In this document: one piece after another, positions 9,138 through 19,002 of the stretch
How positions within the stretch are numbered: the stretch's first letter is position 1
How the letters are laid out: every line of letters starts with the position of its first letter
From: Deltaproteobacteria bacterium
GTDB taxonomy: Bacteria; Myxococcota_A; UBA796; UBA2385
Length of the DNA: 64,000 nt
Assembly (NCBI GenBank): GCA_018401435.1
Contig: JAGYJW010000032.1
Location: forward strand, 1-64,000
Direction: 5' to 3'
Program-made: the position numbers and the translations under genes
Notes under the pieces: model-generated
The model's input: only the letters and a program-made list of their open reading frames with translations
Told to the model about the DNA's origin: nothing
Database searches by the model: none

Positions 9138-12100
9138 ATGACGCAGATTGGTGACTTCTTCGCTCGGATCATCAGCACAGGCGGCAGCCGCGGCTTGTCT
9201 GGCGATACCGAGCTGGTGCTCCCCTCCGATCCGCCGCTCTCCTACTTCAACGAGCGGCTGCGGCGGCATGTCACCTCCGACGACCTGGTCGGAGAGCCCG
9301 AGCGCTTGTGGGATAGCAGCGGCTTTCTGGCGCGCCGGGGGGGCCTGCGTGGCCACCTGCTGGCCGAACGCGGCACGGGCGTCCTGGGCATCTCCGACGT
9401 GCTGGTGATCGTCAACCGCGAAGACTGGCGGCGCAGCTTCCGAGAGGTGCGCCGCCCCTGGGTGGATCGCGCCCGGGCCCTGCTGCACGATCGCTTCCAG
9501 CGCTTCGCCGAAGAAGAGGACTTCCATTCGCTCTTTCCCCAGCGCGAGATCGGCTTCACCATCGTCGAAGACGGCGGCGAGGCCTTGGGCGGCCACGCCC
9601 TGAACCTGCAGCGGGGCGAGTTCGTCACCGGCCTGCTGCCCAACCACTACAGCGGCCCCGTCGGCAGCTCGCGCGCCATCGTGGCGGTGCACATGCACAT
9701 TCCGGGCCAATGGGAGGGCTACCGCGAGGTCGGCCGCCTGTGGTCGGACCAGGTGCTCTTCACCGTGGGCAACCACTGGCTGGACAACTACAGCCACCCC
9801 GGCCTGGCCCAGCCCAGCCTCTACCGGCTGCACCGCTATGGCGATGGCAGCTTCGTTCACGTCATCAATCCCGAGGTGCGGGAGCACTACCGGGTCGCCA
9901 GCCAGGAGACCCCCGGAGGGGCATCCGTGCTGTCCATCGAGGCCATGGACGGCAGCCCGGTCGCCTACCTGGTGCTCGCCGTGATGGACGGCGAGGCCTT
10001 CATCTCCGAGCAGCCATCCCGCCCTCCGATGATGGCCACCTTGTCCATTCCGGACCCGCTGGACCTGTCGGTCGAGCGCACGGCCGACCGCCCGGCATCC
10101 GAGACCCCGTCCTTGTCCATGGGCAGCCGCACGGTGGTGCCCCTCGAACTCGACGAGCGCATCCTGACCCTGCGGGAGGTCGGGGCGCTGCTGCAGAAGG
10201 TGCACTTCGGGCGCTTCATGGAGGGCTATGACGTCTATGTGGGCCGCGGCGGAGAGGTCGCGACGGCCATGGCCCGGCCGGCGGCCACCCTGCATGTGCG
10301 CGGCCGCAAGGTGAGCGTGCAGGCCCACCAGCCCGGCGTGGGTCTGGGCGGCATCGAGCTGCCGATCGAGGCCCCGGCCTTCATCGAAGGCGACACCACG
10401 ATCACGGTGGGCAGCGTCGCCCTCGACTTCCGTGACCTCTCCCATCAGAATGAGGACGGCTGGCCCTATCTCGCAGAGATTCGCCGGCAGGGCGCCACCG
10501 CCCACATGGTCTTTGGTTCGCGCTACCTGGTGGGCCGCGACCCCCGCTGCAAGGTGCGGCTGCCCGACGAGCCCCACAACGACAACATCGTCTGGCGCAG
10601 CGAGCTGCGCGAGGGCGGCACCATCCGATCCCGCAATGGCGAGATCCCCAAGAGCCGCTTCTACATCGACTCCATCATGGTGGCCTCGGAGCACGCCGAG
10701 ATAGACCTCAGCGACCAGCCGCGCATCTTCTCCCGCGCCCGGCACTGCTACACCTATGTGCGGCGCGAGGGGCGGCTCTTCGCCCTCTTCCCGTCGGGGG
10801 AGGGTGGCGGCCCCACCGAGCAGGCCCTGGAGGCCGGCGACGAGCTGCTGGTGGGCAATTGCGTCTTCGCCGTGTCCTATGCCGAGCCCGAGGCCCGCGA
10901 CCCCAACCGGGTGCGCTCCAGGCCCGATCCGCAGCCGCAGCCGCTGTCGGCCGAGCTGCTGGCGGCGGCCCTGGACCCGGCCCCGCGGGTGCACAAGCTG
11001 CCGCCGGTGGAGCCCGGCCTGGACCCGGCCGACGAATTCGATCTGCCCGCGGCCGCAGCCTAAGGCAGCGGGCGCCCGCCGCCCCGGTGGTCATCGACGG
11101 CACCGCCACCGACAGCTTCACCCTCGAAAATGCGCCCAGGGCCGCCAATCTGGCGCATGCCCCTGCGCCCACGCCCCGGGTCGCTCCGCCCATGCTGGCC
11201 GCCAGCCTGAGCGAATACGACGAGGGGGGCTTCGACTTTGACGACTACGAGTCCGAGGGCACCCAGCCGGCGCCGCCGCCCGACCCCACGGACCTGCCCA
11301 CCGCCGCGGGGCCGCCGTCCATGCACTTCGGCCTGGACGCAAGCATCGCCGGCGCATTCGACATCCCGCGTCCTGGGCCCGGTGGCGCGCCGGCGCCGGG
11401 CGTGCCCCGCGCCCCGATCGCGCGCCGCCGCCCCTGCAAGAGGACCCGACCGGCCTGCCCATGGGGGCGCCGCCGCCCGTGGCCATCCAGCCCAGCGGGG
11501 ACTCCATCCTGGGGGACGATCCGGTGCCCGGCGCCGCCGCCATTCGCTCCGCCCCCGACCGTGCCAGCGCCAATGTGGGCGGGGTGGCCGTCGTGGACGA
11601 GGCCGACTGGCAGCTCGAACTCACCCGCCCCGGCCGCCTGAGCCTGCTGGGCTGGATGGTGACCGGCACCCTCACCCTGGGCAACCACGGCGGCGCCGAC
11701 CTCATCCTGCCCGAGAGCCGGTCCGACCGGGACCAGGTCTTCCGACCCATGGACTACCTGGAGGTCTTCGCCCGGGGCGGCCGCGCGCGCCTGGAGCGGC
11801 TGGCCCCCAGCGAGGTCCGGCTCTTCCAGGGGGGGCAAGCGGTCGAGGCCATCTCGGACCCGGACGCCGCGCGGGTGGAGATCCTCCGCCGCGACCCCGA
11901 TGGCTTCGAAGACTTCGCCATTCGCCTGACCTTGGAGCGCTCCGACCAGCTGCCCGACCCCCGGGCGCGGCTGCTCAAGATCGACCTCAGCGACCGCATG
12001 GTGCGCGCCTTGTTCACCCTCGGCCTGCCCCTGCGGCAGCCGCGTTCGGTGGAGCTGGGCGGCGTGGCCTGCCGGCTGACCTGCGATGGCGACGCCTTGG

Positions 12101-12291
12101 AGCTGAGCGGCTACCTGCCGGCCTACCGCCGCCCGGATGGCAGCTTCCGCCCCTTCTTCCTGGGCAATCCGGCGCGGGGCTTCCAGACCTTGCCCGAGGA
12201 CGGCACGCCGGTGCTGCTGCGTCCGGGGGATCGGCTGATCGCCGGTGCGGCGGTCTACATCTTCGAAGTGGCCGCGGGGCACCATGGCTGA
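9138..12291 (+). CDS. large FHA-domain signalling protein (frameshifts near 11060 and 11425)
   Basis: Read through two frame changes, this is one protein of about 1050 residues. Residues 1-440 are a soluble region I do not recognise. At about 455-600 there is an FHA-like unit: YLVGRDPRCKVRLPD, later ASEHAEIDL and a gD-type end (LEAGDELLVGNCVF), with an insertion between them. A long Pro/Asp-rich linker follows, holding both frame changes, then a second FHA-like unit (WMVTGTLTLGNHGGADLILP) within a C-terminal domain of about 270 residues. FHA domains bind phosphothreonine. The stop overlaps the start of the PP2C gene by 8 bases, so the two are co-translated. Alternatively the parts could be two or three separate proteins. 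Confidence 0.65.
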
Positions 12292-13159
12292 GCACTACTC
12301 GGTCGGCGTGGTCTGCATTCGCGGGGTGGGCCCCGAACGGGGCGGCCGCAACCACAACGAAGACAACTACCTGGTCTGCAACGCCGGCCGGGCGCGCTTC
12401 CGGTCCACCGACGGCGAGGTGGACCGCGAGACCGCCGGCCATGGGCTGCTGGTGGCGGTGGCCGACGGCATGGGCGGCCACGACCATGGCGATGTGGCCA
12501 GCGGCGCGGCGGTGCAGGCCCTGTTGCGGCTCTATGCAAAGGGCGCGCAAGCAGCCAACGAGAATGCGCTGCTATCCTTCGTTCACAAGGCGCACGGCCG
12601 CTTGCAGGAGCGGGCGCGCGAGCGCGGCGCCGCCAATATGGGCACGACCCTGACCTGCCTCTGGATCCACGGGGGCCAGGCCAGCTGGGTGCATGTCGGC
12701 GACAGCCGGCTCTACCTCTGCCGCCGCGATCTGCTCACCCAGCTCAGCCGCGACCACACCCGGGGCGAGTTCGCCAGCCGCGACGGCCGGGCCCAGCCCT
12801 GGGGGGCCCGGGCCCTCACCCAGAATTTCATCTTCGGCTCTCGGGGGCTGGGCGACGACGACGCCTTGCGCATCGACCCCGGCGTGGACACGGGCACCCT
12901 CAAGCTGGAGGTCGGGGACCGCCTGCTGCTCACCTCCGACGGTGTGCACGGCTTCCTCGATCGCGACCGCATCCAGGCCGGGCTGGGCAGCGACAGCGCC
13001 CGCAGCGCCGCCCGCTGGCTGGTGGAGGAGGCCATGGCCGCCGGCAGCGACGACAACGTCACCGCGCTGGTGCTCACGGTGGACGCCCTGCCGCGCACGG
13101 GTCCGAGCGGCCCGAACTACGCCCTGTGGGAGGACGCGATCACCCAGAACGACGAGTAG
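12284..13159 (+). CDS. PP2C-family protein serine/threonine phosphatase
   Basis: A 291-residue metal-dependent phosphatase with the PP2C motifs in order: RNHNEDNYLV (metal Asp), VADGMGGHDHGDVAS, ASWVHVGDSRLYL, LLLTSDGVHGFL, and GSDDNVTALVL, which supplies the last metal Asp. It should remove phosphate from Ser/Thr, most likely on clients of the FHA protein encoded directly upstream, whose coding end overlaps the ATG at 12284. No kinase is in this operon; the nearest is at 39657. It is a complete single-domain phosphatase with no regulatory extension. Confidence 0.93.
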   Translation: MAEHYSVGVVCIRGVGPERGGRNHNEDNYLVCNAGRARFRSTDGEVDRETAGHGLLVAVADGMGGHDHGDVASGAAVQALLRLYAKGAQAANENALLSFVHKAHGRLQERARERGAANMGTTLTCLWIHGGQASWVHVGDSRLYLCRRDLLTQLSRDHTRGEFASRDGRAQPWGARALTQNFIFGSRGLGDDDALRIDPGVDTGTLKLEVGDRLLLTSDGVHGFLDRDRIQAGLGSDSARSAARWLVEEAMAAGSDDNVTALVLTVDALPRTGPSGPNYALWEDAITQNDE

Positions 13160-13239
13160 GCCAGCCCCGAAACGCACTGTTGCCCGGACGGGGCCCCGCT
13201 GGACGATAGCCCCTCCTCTCCACCGACCCGGGAGAAGAC

Positions 13240-14223
13240 ATGGGGCTGCTCGTCAACGGAGAATGGCAGGACCGCTGGTATGACACATCGTCCACCGGCG
13301 GACGCTTCGTTCGCAAGGACGCGGCCTTTCGCCAGACGGACTTTGCGGGCGAGCCCCCGGTGGCCGGCCGCTACCACCTCATCGTCAGCCACGCCTGCCC
13401 CTGGGCCCACCGCACGCTGATCGTGCGGGCGCTGAAGGGCCTGGAGGGCGCGGTGAGCCTGTCGGTGGTGCACCCCGACATGCTGTCCCTGGGCTGGGAG
13501 TTCAAGGAGGGCTTCTCCGACCCCCTGCTGGGTGCCCAGACCCTCTTTGCCCTCTACCAGAAGGCCGATCCCCACTACACCGGGCGGGTGACGGTGCCAG
13601 TGCTGTGGGACAAGAAGACCGAGCGCATCGTCAACAACGAATCCTCGGAGATCATCCGGCTGCTGGACGGCCCCTTCGCGCCTCTGGGCAGGCCCGACGC
13701 TCCCCTGGCCGGGCGCAGCCTGCGCCCTCCGGCGCTGCAGGCCGAGATCGACGCCATCAACAACCGGGTCTACGAGACCCTCAACAACGGAGTCTACCGC
13801 TGCGGGTTCGCCACCAGCCAGCAAGCCTACGATGAAGCCGTGGTGTCCCTTTTCGACACGATGGACTGGTTGGAGGAGCGCTTGGGGAGCCGCCCCTGGC
13901 TGGCCGGGGACGCCTTCACCGAGGCCGATGTGCGGCTCTTCACCACCCTCTTCCGCTTTGATCCGGTCTACCACGGCCACTTCAAGTGCAGCCTGCGGCG
14001 CCTGGTGGACTATCCGCAGCTCTGGGAGCACACGCGGGCGATCTACCAGCTGCCGGGCGTTGCGGCGCTCTGCCACCTCGACCAGATCCGGCGCCACTAC
14101 TACTTCAGCCACGACTCCATCAACCCGCACCGGGTGGTGCCGATGGCACCGGACCTGGACTATGGCGCTCCCGCCGATCGCGGCCCGCTCTTTCCGGGGG
14201 CCCTGTTGAAGGCCCGCAGGTAG
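13240..14223 (+). CDS. glutathionyl-hydroquinone reductase (Xi-class GST)
   Basis: A 327-residue protein typical of Xi-class glutathione transferases (YqjG/ECM4 type), which reduce glutathionyl-hydroquinones. The N-terminal thioredoxin-fold domain has the catalytic Cys53 in SHACPWAHRTL. A C-terminal helical domain follows, with the family phrases NNRVYETLNNGVYRCGFA and WLAGDAFTEADVRLF. GGGAGA precedes the ATG at 13240. Its last 105 bases overlap the end of the convergent gene at 14160. Probable cytosolic detoxification role. Confidence 0.92.
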   Translation: MGLLVNGEWQDRWYDTSSTGGRFVRKDAAFRQTDFAGEPPVAGRYHLIVSHACPWAHRTLIVRALKGLEGAVSLSVVHPDMLSLGWEFKEGFSDPLLGAQTLFALYQKADPHYTGRVTVPVLWDKKTERIVNNESSEIIRLLDGPFAPLGRPDAPLAGRSLRPPALQAEIDAINNRVYETLNNGVYRCGFATSQQAYDEAVVSLFDTMDWLEERLGSRPWLAGDAFTEADVRLFTTLFRFDPVYHGHFKCSLRRLVDYPQLWEHTRAIYQLPGVAALCHLDQIRRHYYFSHDSINPHRVVPMAPDLDYGAPADRGPLFPGALLKARR

Positions 14224-15119
14224 AACTCCGCCAGGGGCGCGCTCAGCCGCGCCACCGCTGCGGGGTCACAGACCATCGGGGCGAAGGGGGTCCAGGCCTG
14301 CACCAGCAGGTCGCGGCGCAGCTCCAGGCAGAGCAGCTGCCCTGGGTAGCGGGCGCTCAGGGTGGCTGCCCGGGTGGCCGGGTGCAGCCAGTAGGTGCCA
14401 TTCTCCACGGCCTCGACGCCCAGGGCCCCATAGGCGGCCAACAGGGCCTCCGCAGCGCCGTCGGGACAGAGCCGACGGCCTTCGCCATCCCGGGTGATGA
14501 GGTCCACCTCGGGGCGCAGGGGCCAGCTGTCGGCCAGGTCGGGCGCATAGACCCGGTGGAGGTTCTGAACGATCCGGTCGTCCACCTGGTCGATGCCCAC
14601 CGTGCGGGGGGCGTAGCTGTGGGGCACCAGGGCCTGGCCGCCGGCCCCCAGCACCGCGGCAAAGGCCGCGTCGGTCAGCGCGACATAGGCGCGGTGCCGC
14701 TCCGTCAGCAGGGCCTGGTCGGCGGGGTGGGTGATGTAGGGCGGCAGCCCGGGGGTCAGGCCGCCGGTGGCCAGGGATCCGCTGGCCCCGGCGTCCAGGT
14801 TGCGGTTGCAGTCCACAAAGGTGCGGGGCACCCGACAGGCGAGCACCAGAGCCGACCGCGTGGGGTCCGCCGCCACCACCGCCTCGGCCACGGCCCGCCC
14901 GACGGCGCGGGCGCCCACATCGGTGTTGACGAAGAAGAAGTGCTCCAGGTCCTGCGGCAGCGCACCCTTCAGCAGGCGACGCACGGCCGCGTAGTCCTCC
15001 AGGCGATCCGCGGCGTGAGGCACCTCGACAATAAGGTCGGGCGGCCCATCTTCAGCGAGATCCCCACGCAGGATCTCCACATCGGCGACGCCGGGAACAG
15101 ACCGGGGCAGGGCGGGCAC
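14160..15119 (-). CDS. N-formylglutamate amidohydrolase-like protein
   Basis: About 319 residues. Family-like phrases are IVEVPHAADR near the N-terminus (metal histidine), FFFVNTDVGARAVGRAVAEA, RVPRTFVDCNRNLD (the Arg/Asp/Asn-Arg block of this family), and VPHSYAPR. N-formylglutamate amidohydrolases release formate from N-formylglutamate, the last step of one histidine-degradation route, so a link with hutI at 2472 is possible. GTG at 15119 is chosen because GGAGG lies just upstream; a GTG at 15152 would add 11 residues. It ends inside the 3' end of the convergent glutathione transferase gene (64-base overlap). The exact substrate is uncertain. Confidence 0.65.
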   Translation of the reverse strand: MPALPRSVPGVADVEILRGDLAEDGPPDLIVEVPHAADRLEDYAAVRRLLKGALPQDLEHFFFVNTDVGARAVGRAVAEAVVAADPTRSALVLACRVPRTFVDCNRNLDAGASGSLATGGLTPGLPPYITHPADQALLTERHRAYVALTDAAFAAVLGAGGQALVPHSYAPRTVGIDQVDDRIVQNLHRVYAPDLADSWPLRPEVDLITRDGEGRRLCPDGAAEALLAAYGALGVEAVENGTYWLHPATRAATLSARYPGQLLCLELRRDLLVQAWTPFAPMVCDPAAVARLSAPLAEFYLRAFNRAPGKSGPRSAGAP

Positions 15120-15214
15120 ATCGCCTCCAAGGCAGGGCGGGAAAGGTAGCACCCAGGGGGGCCGCGACGAGGCCGGGGACCCTGGATTAGGATGGAAGGC
15201 GCCCCGGAGCCCGA

Positions 15215-17359
15215 ATGTCCCAGAGCGTGTCGATGCCCCGCGTCCACAACCTGCTTCAGGAAGACGATCCCATCACCTATGGCGCAGCGCCCAGCGGCGA
15301 TGTCCTGGACCCGTCGCTCTTCATCAACCGGGAGCTGTCCACCGTCGAGTTCCAGCGCCGGGTGCTGGCCCAGGCCCGCGACCCCGCCGTACCCCTGCTG
15401 GAGCGGCTGCGCTTCCTCTGCATCCTCAGCAATATCCTCGACGAGTTCTTCGAGGTGCGGGTGGCGGGCCTCAAGCAGAGCGTGGCCCTGGGGCTCGGCC
15501 CCAATGGCCCCGACCGCCTGAGCCCCGGCGAGGTGCTGCGCCGCATCAACACCGAGGTCAACCAGCTGGTCGAGCAGCAATATGCCGAGCTCAACGACGT
15601 GCTCTTTCCGGCCCTCGCCGCCGAGGGCATCCGGGTGCGCCGGCGCAGCGACCTCAACCCGGCCCAGACCGACTGGATGGAGAGCTACTTCGACCGCCAG
15701 TGCCTGCCGGTGCTCACCCCCCTGGGCCTCGATCCCAGCCACCCCTTCCCCAATGTTCAGAACAAAGGCCTGACCTTCATTGTCAGCCTGCAGGGCCAGG
15801 ACGCCTATGGCCGTGAGATCGGCCTGGCGGTGGTGCAGGTTCCCCGCAGCCTGCCGCGCCTGATCTCGATCCCCGCCGACATCTCCGAGGACCCCCACGA
15901 GTTCATCATGCTGTCGGCGGTCATCCACAACCACATCGGCAAGCTCTTTCCGGGCATGGCCATCACGGGCACCCACCAGTTCCGGGTCACCCGAAACAGC
16001 CACCTGTGGGTGGATGAAGAAGAGATCGACGACCTGCTGCGGGCCCTCAAGATGGAGCTGCCCCACCGGCAATATGGTTCGGCCGTGCGCCTGGAGGTGG
16101 CCGACAACTGCAGCCCGCGCAAGATCAGCTTCCTCTCTCATCAATTCGCGCTCAACGACGAGGATGTCTACCAGGTCAACGGGCCGGTCAACCTGCACCG
16201 GCTGTCCAGCCTCTACGATATGGTGGACCGCCCCGACCTCAAGTACCCGCCCTTTGGCCAGGGCATGCCGGCGGCAATCGGCCAGAAGGCCGACCTCTTC
16301 GAGATCATCCGTCGGGGCGACGTGCTGCTGCACCACCCCTACCAGAGCTTCTCGCCGGTGGTGGAGCTGGTCCGCCAGTCCGCCGCGGACCCCCAGGTGC
16401 TGGGCATCCGGATGACCCTGTACCGGACCAGCGCGGAGTCCCCCATCGTCGAGGCCCTGATCGAGGCCGCGGGGGCCGGCAAGGACGTGACCGTGGTGGT
16501 GGAGCTGCGCGCCCGCTTCGACGAGGCCACCAACATCCGCATGGCCACCCGGCTGCAAGAGGCCGGCGCCAACGTGGTCTACGGCATCGTCGGCTACAAG
16601 ACCCACGCCAAGGTGCTGATGATCGTGCGCCGAGAGGGCGCAGCGCTGCGGCGCTACCTGCACCTGGGCACCGGGAATTACCACCCCGGCACGTCCAGGG
16701 CCTATACCGACTTCGGCCTGCTCACCTGCGACGCCGACATGGGCGAAGACCTGCACACCGTCTTCAATCAGCTCACGGGGCTGGGCCAGCAGGTCGACCA
16801 GAAGAAGATCCTGCAGAGCCCCTTCACCCTGCACCGGCGGCTGGTGGAGCTGATCGACTTCGAGGCCGAGGAGGCCCGCGCGGGCCGCCCCTCCGGCATC
16901 CAGGCCCGCATGAACGCCATCACCGAGCCGGGCATCATCCAGGCCCTCTACCGGGCCAGCCAGGCGGGCGTGAAGATCCAGCTGCTGGTGCGCTCCATCT
17001 GCCGGCTGCGCCCCGGCGTGCCCGGCGTGTCCGACAATATCGAGGTGCGCAGCATCGTCGGGCGCTTCTTGGAGCACTCGCGCGTCTGCCGCTTCCACCA
17101 CGGCGGCGAAGACAAGCTCTATTGCGGCAGCGCCGACTGGATGGAGCGCAACCTGCGCCGCCGGGTGGAGGTGGTCTTCCCCATCGAAGACCCCGTGCTG
17201 CGGCAGCGGGTCATCGACGAGGGGCTGGAGATCTACTTCCGGGACAGCACCCAGAGCTGGGTGCTGCAGTCCGACGGCCGCTACCTCCGTCGCGAGCCGC
17301 CCGAGGGAGAGAGTGCTTTCACCGCGCAGGAGGCGCTGATGGCCCTGCTGGCGGTGTAG
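15215..17359 (+). CDS. ppk1: polyphosphate kinase 1
   Basis: A 714-residue protein, full length for PPK1, which reversibly builds polyphosphate from ATP. The N-terminal region (FINRELSTVEFQRRVL) and the paired phospholipase-D-like catalytic domains are intact. The autophosphorylated histidine is His464 in GYKTHAKVLMIV, and the second catalytic histidine is His628 in FHHGGEDKLYCGSADWM. GGAG precedes the ATG at 15215. The last 41 bases overlap the end of the convergent exopolyphosphatase gene, so synthesis and breakdown of polyphosphate sit tail to tail. Confidence 0.97.
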   Translation: MSQSVSMPRVHNLLQEDDPITYGAAPSGDVLDPSLFINRELSTVEFQRRVLAQARDPAVPLLERLRFLCILSNILDEFFEVRVAGLKQSVALGLGPNGPDRLSPGEVLRRINTEVNQLVEQQYAELNDVLFPALAAEGIRVRRRSDLNPAQTDWMESYFDRQCLPVLTPLGLDPSHPFPNVQNKGLTFIVSLQGQDAYGREIGLAVVQVPRSLPRLISIPADISEDPHEFIMLSAVIHNHIGKLFPGMAITGTHQFRVTRNSHLWVDEEEIDDLLRALKMELPHRQYGSAVRLEVADNCSPRKISFLSHQFALNDEDVYQVNGPVNLHRLSSLYDMVDRPDLKYPPFGQGMPAAIGQKADLFEIIRRGDVLLHHPYQSFSPVVELVRQSAADPQVLGIRMTLYRTSAESPIVEALIEAAGAGKDVTVVVELRARFDEATNIRMATRLQEAGANVVYGIVGYKTHAKVLMIVRREGAALRRYLHLGTGNYHPGTSRAYTDFGLLTCDADMGEDLHTVFNQLTGLGQQVDQKKILQSPFTLHRRLVELIDFEAEEARAGRPSGIQARMNAITEPGIIQALYRASQAGVKIQLLVRSICRLRPGVPGVSDNIEVRSIVGRFLEHSRVCRFHHGGEDKLYCGSADWMERNLRRRVEVVFPIEDPVLRQRVIDEGLEIYFRDSTQSWVLQSDGRYLRREPPEGESAFTAQEALMALLAV

Positions 17360-18896
17360 CCTCGGGCCCGGCCTCCACGACGGTCAGCTTCAGGCCCACC
17401 TTCTGCAGCACGGCCGCCTCTTCGGTCAGCTCGGCCCGGGTGAGGGGGTGGTCGTCGAAGAAGTGCGCCCCAAAGAGCAGGGTCACCGTGGTCGGGCCCA
17501 CCTCGGCCACCCGCACCACGGGCTGGCGCAGGGCCCGGCTGCGGTGGATGCGGTAGGCCAGGCGCAGCAGCACGGCCGCCCGCAGGATGGGGTCGAGGGG
17601 GCCCCGGTAAAGGGCGCCGATGCGCTCGGGATCCAGGCGCCCTCGATGGCTGAGAACAAGGGCTGCGAGCACTTCCTGGTCTGCTGTCGAGAAGCCGCCC
17701 AGGTCGCCGTGCTGCAGCAGGTAGGCGCCGTGTTTGTGGTAGCCGGCGTGGCTGACCGCCAGGCCCAGCTCGTGCAGATCGGCGGCCCAACCCAGCATGC
17801 GCCGCAGGCTGCTGTCGCCGTCCAAGCCCCAGGGGGCTGCCACCAGGTCAAAGAGCTCCTGGGCGGTGCGGCGCACCCGGGCAGCGTGCGCCCGGTCCAG
17901 GCCAAAGCGCAGGGCCAGGCGCTCCACCGTCACAGATCGGGCGTCCTTCTCGCTGCGGCGGCCCACCAGGTCGAGGATCACCCCCTCGCGCAGGGCCCGG
18001 TTCGACGCCGTCATGCGCTCCACCTTGAGGGCCTCGATGACGGCCCGCAGGATCGCGACCCCGCCCGGCAGCACGGGGCGCCGGGTCTCGCTCAGGCCCT
18101 CCAGCGCCAGCTTGTCGATGCGGCCGACATCCACCATTAGCTTGCGCAGCCGGCTGAGCCCCCGAGGGGTGATGCCTTCGGGGGACAGGCCCGTATTCCG
18201 CAGCACCGCGTCGATGGCCCGGATGGTGCCCGAAGACCCCACCGCGCGGGTCCAGCCCAGCCTGCGGTATTGGCGCTTGACGGGCTGCAATTCCAGGCGC
18301 GCGGCGGTCTCGGCGCGCTTCATGGCCTCGCGGGTGATGCGACCGTCGGGGAAGTAGCGCATGGAGAAGCTGACACAGCCCATGTAGAGGCTGTCCAGGG
18401 CGAGGGGCTCTCCGCCTTCGCCGATGATGACCTCGGTGCTGCCGCCGCCGATATCCACCACCAGGCTGCGCCCCTGGCGGGGCAGGTCGTAGCCCACCCC
18501 CTGGTAGATCAGCCGGGCCTCCTCGTGGCCCGAGATCACATCGATGCGGTGCCCCAGGGCGCGGTTGGCCCGCACCAGGAAGGGCACCGTGTTCCGGGCC
18601 CGGCGCAAGGTGTTGGTGGCCACCGCGCGAACACAGTCTGGGCGCACGTTCTGGAGGCGCTGGCCCATCAGCTCCAAGCTGTCGAAGGCGCGCTGCTGGG
18701 CCTCGGCCGACAGGCGCCCCTCGTCGTCCAGGCCGGCCGCCAGGCGCACCCGGTGCTTCATCCGATCGATCACCCGCAGCTCGCCGGCGGGGGACAGCTC
18801 GGCCACGATCATGTGGAAGCTGTTGCTGCCCAGGTCGACGGCGGCGGCAATCTCACCGCGCGGACTGCCGGCGGGGACGGGGGTCGGGTCGGGCAA
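17319..18896 (-). CDS. ppx: exopolyphosphatase / Ppx-GppA family
   Basis: About 525 residues, close to the 513 of E. coli PPX. The N-terminal actin-like ATPase fold shows AAAVDLGSNSFHMIVAE, the catalytic-Glu region GHEEARLIYQGV, and VVDIGGGSTEVIIGEGG. The C-terminal half is HD-like (GWAADLHELGLAVSHAGYHKHGAYLL). The enzyme releases phosphate from polyphosphate ends or hydrolyses pppGpp. A TTG start at 18896 is chosen because GGAG sits upstream with correct spacing; a longer frame begins at 19004 but lacks a site and would overlap the next gene. It is convergent with ppk1, with a 41-base overlap. Confidence 0.93.
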   Translation of the reverse strand: MPDPTPVPAGSPRGEIAAAVDLGSNSFHMIVAELSPAGELRVIDRMKHRVRLAAGLDDEGRLSAEAQQRAFDSLELMGQRLQNVRPDCVRAVATNTLRRARNTVPFLVRANRALGHRIDVISGHEEARLIYQGVGYDLPRQGRSLVVDIGGGSTEVIIGEGGEPLALDSLYMGCVSFSMRYFPDGRITREAMKRAETAARLELQPVKRQYRRLGWTRAVGSSGTIRAIDAVLRNTGLSPEGITPRGLSRLRKLMVDVGRIDKLALEGLSETRRPVLPGGVAILRAVIEALKVERMTASNRALREGVILDLVGRRSEKDARSVTVERLALRFGLDRAHAARVRRTAQELFDLVAAPWGLDGDSSLRRMLGWAADLHELGLAVSHAGYHKHGAYLLQHGDLGGFSTADQEVLAALVLSHRGRLDPERIGALYRGPLDPILRAAVLLRLAYRIHRSRALRQPVVRVAEVGPTTVTLLFGAHFFDDHPLTRAELTEEAAVLQKVGLKLTVVEAGPEATPPAGPSAPPAR

Positions 18897-19002
18897 GGGG
18901 GCTCCTGGGTGCCCCTCGCTAGCGGAGCAGACCCGCAGCGGCAAGGTCGGGCAACGCGCCTTCGCCTCGGATAGGGGCAGGGTTCCCCCCCTCCGAGCCG
19001 CC

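Noticed and set aside
14969..17101. A 710-codon minus-strand frame antisense to ppk1
   Set aside because: The His/Gln/Val-rich product has no domain, while ppk1 on the other strand has all catalytic motifs. It is a GC-driven shadow.
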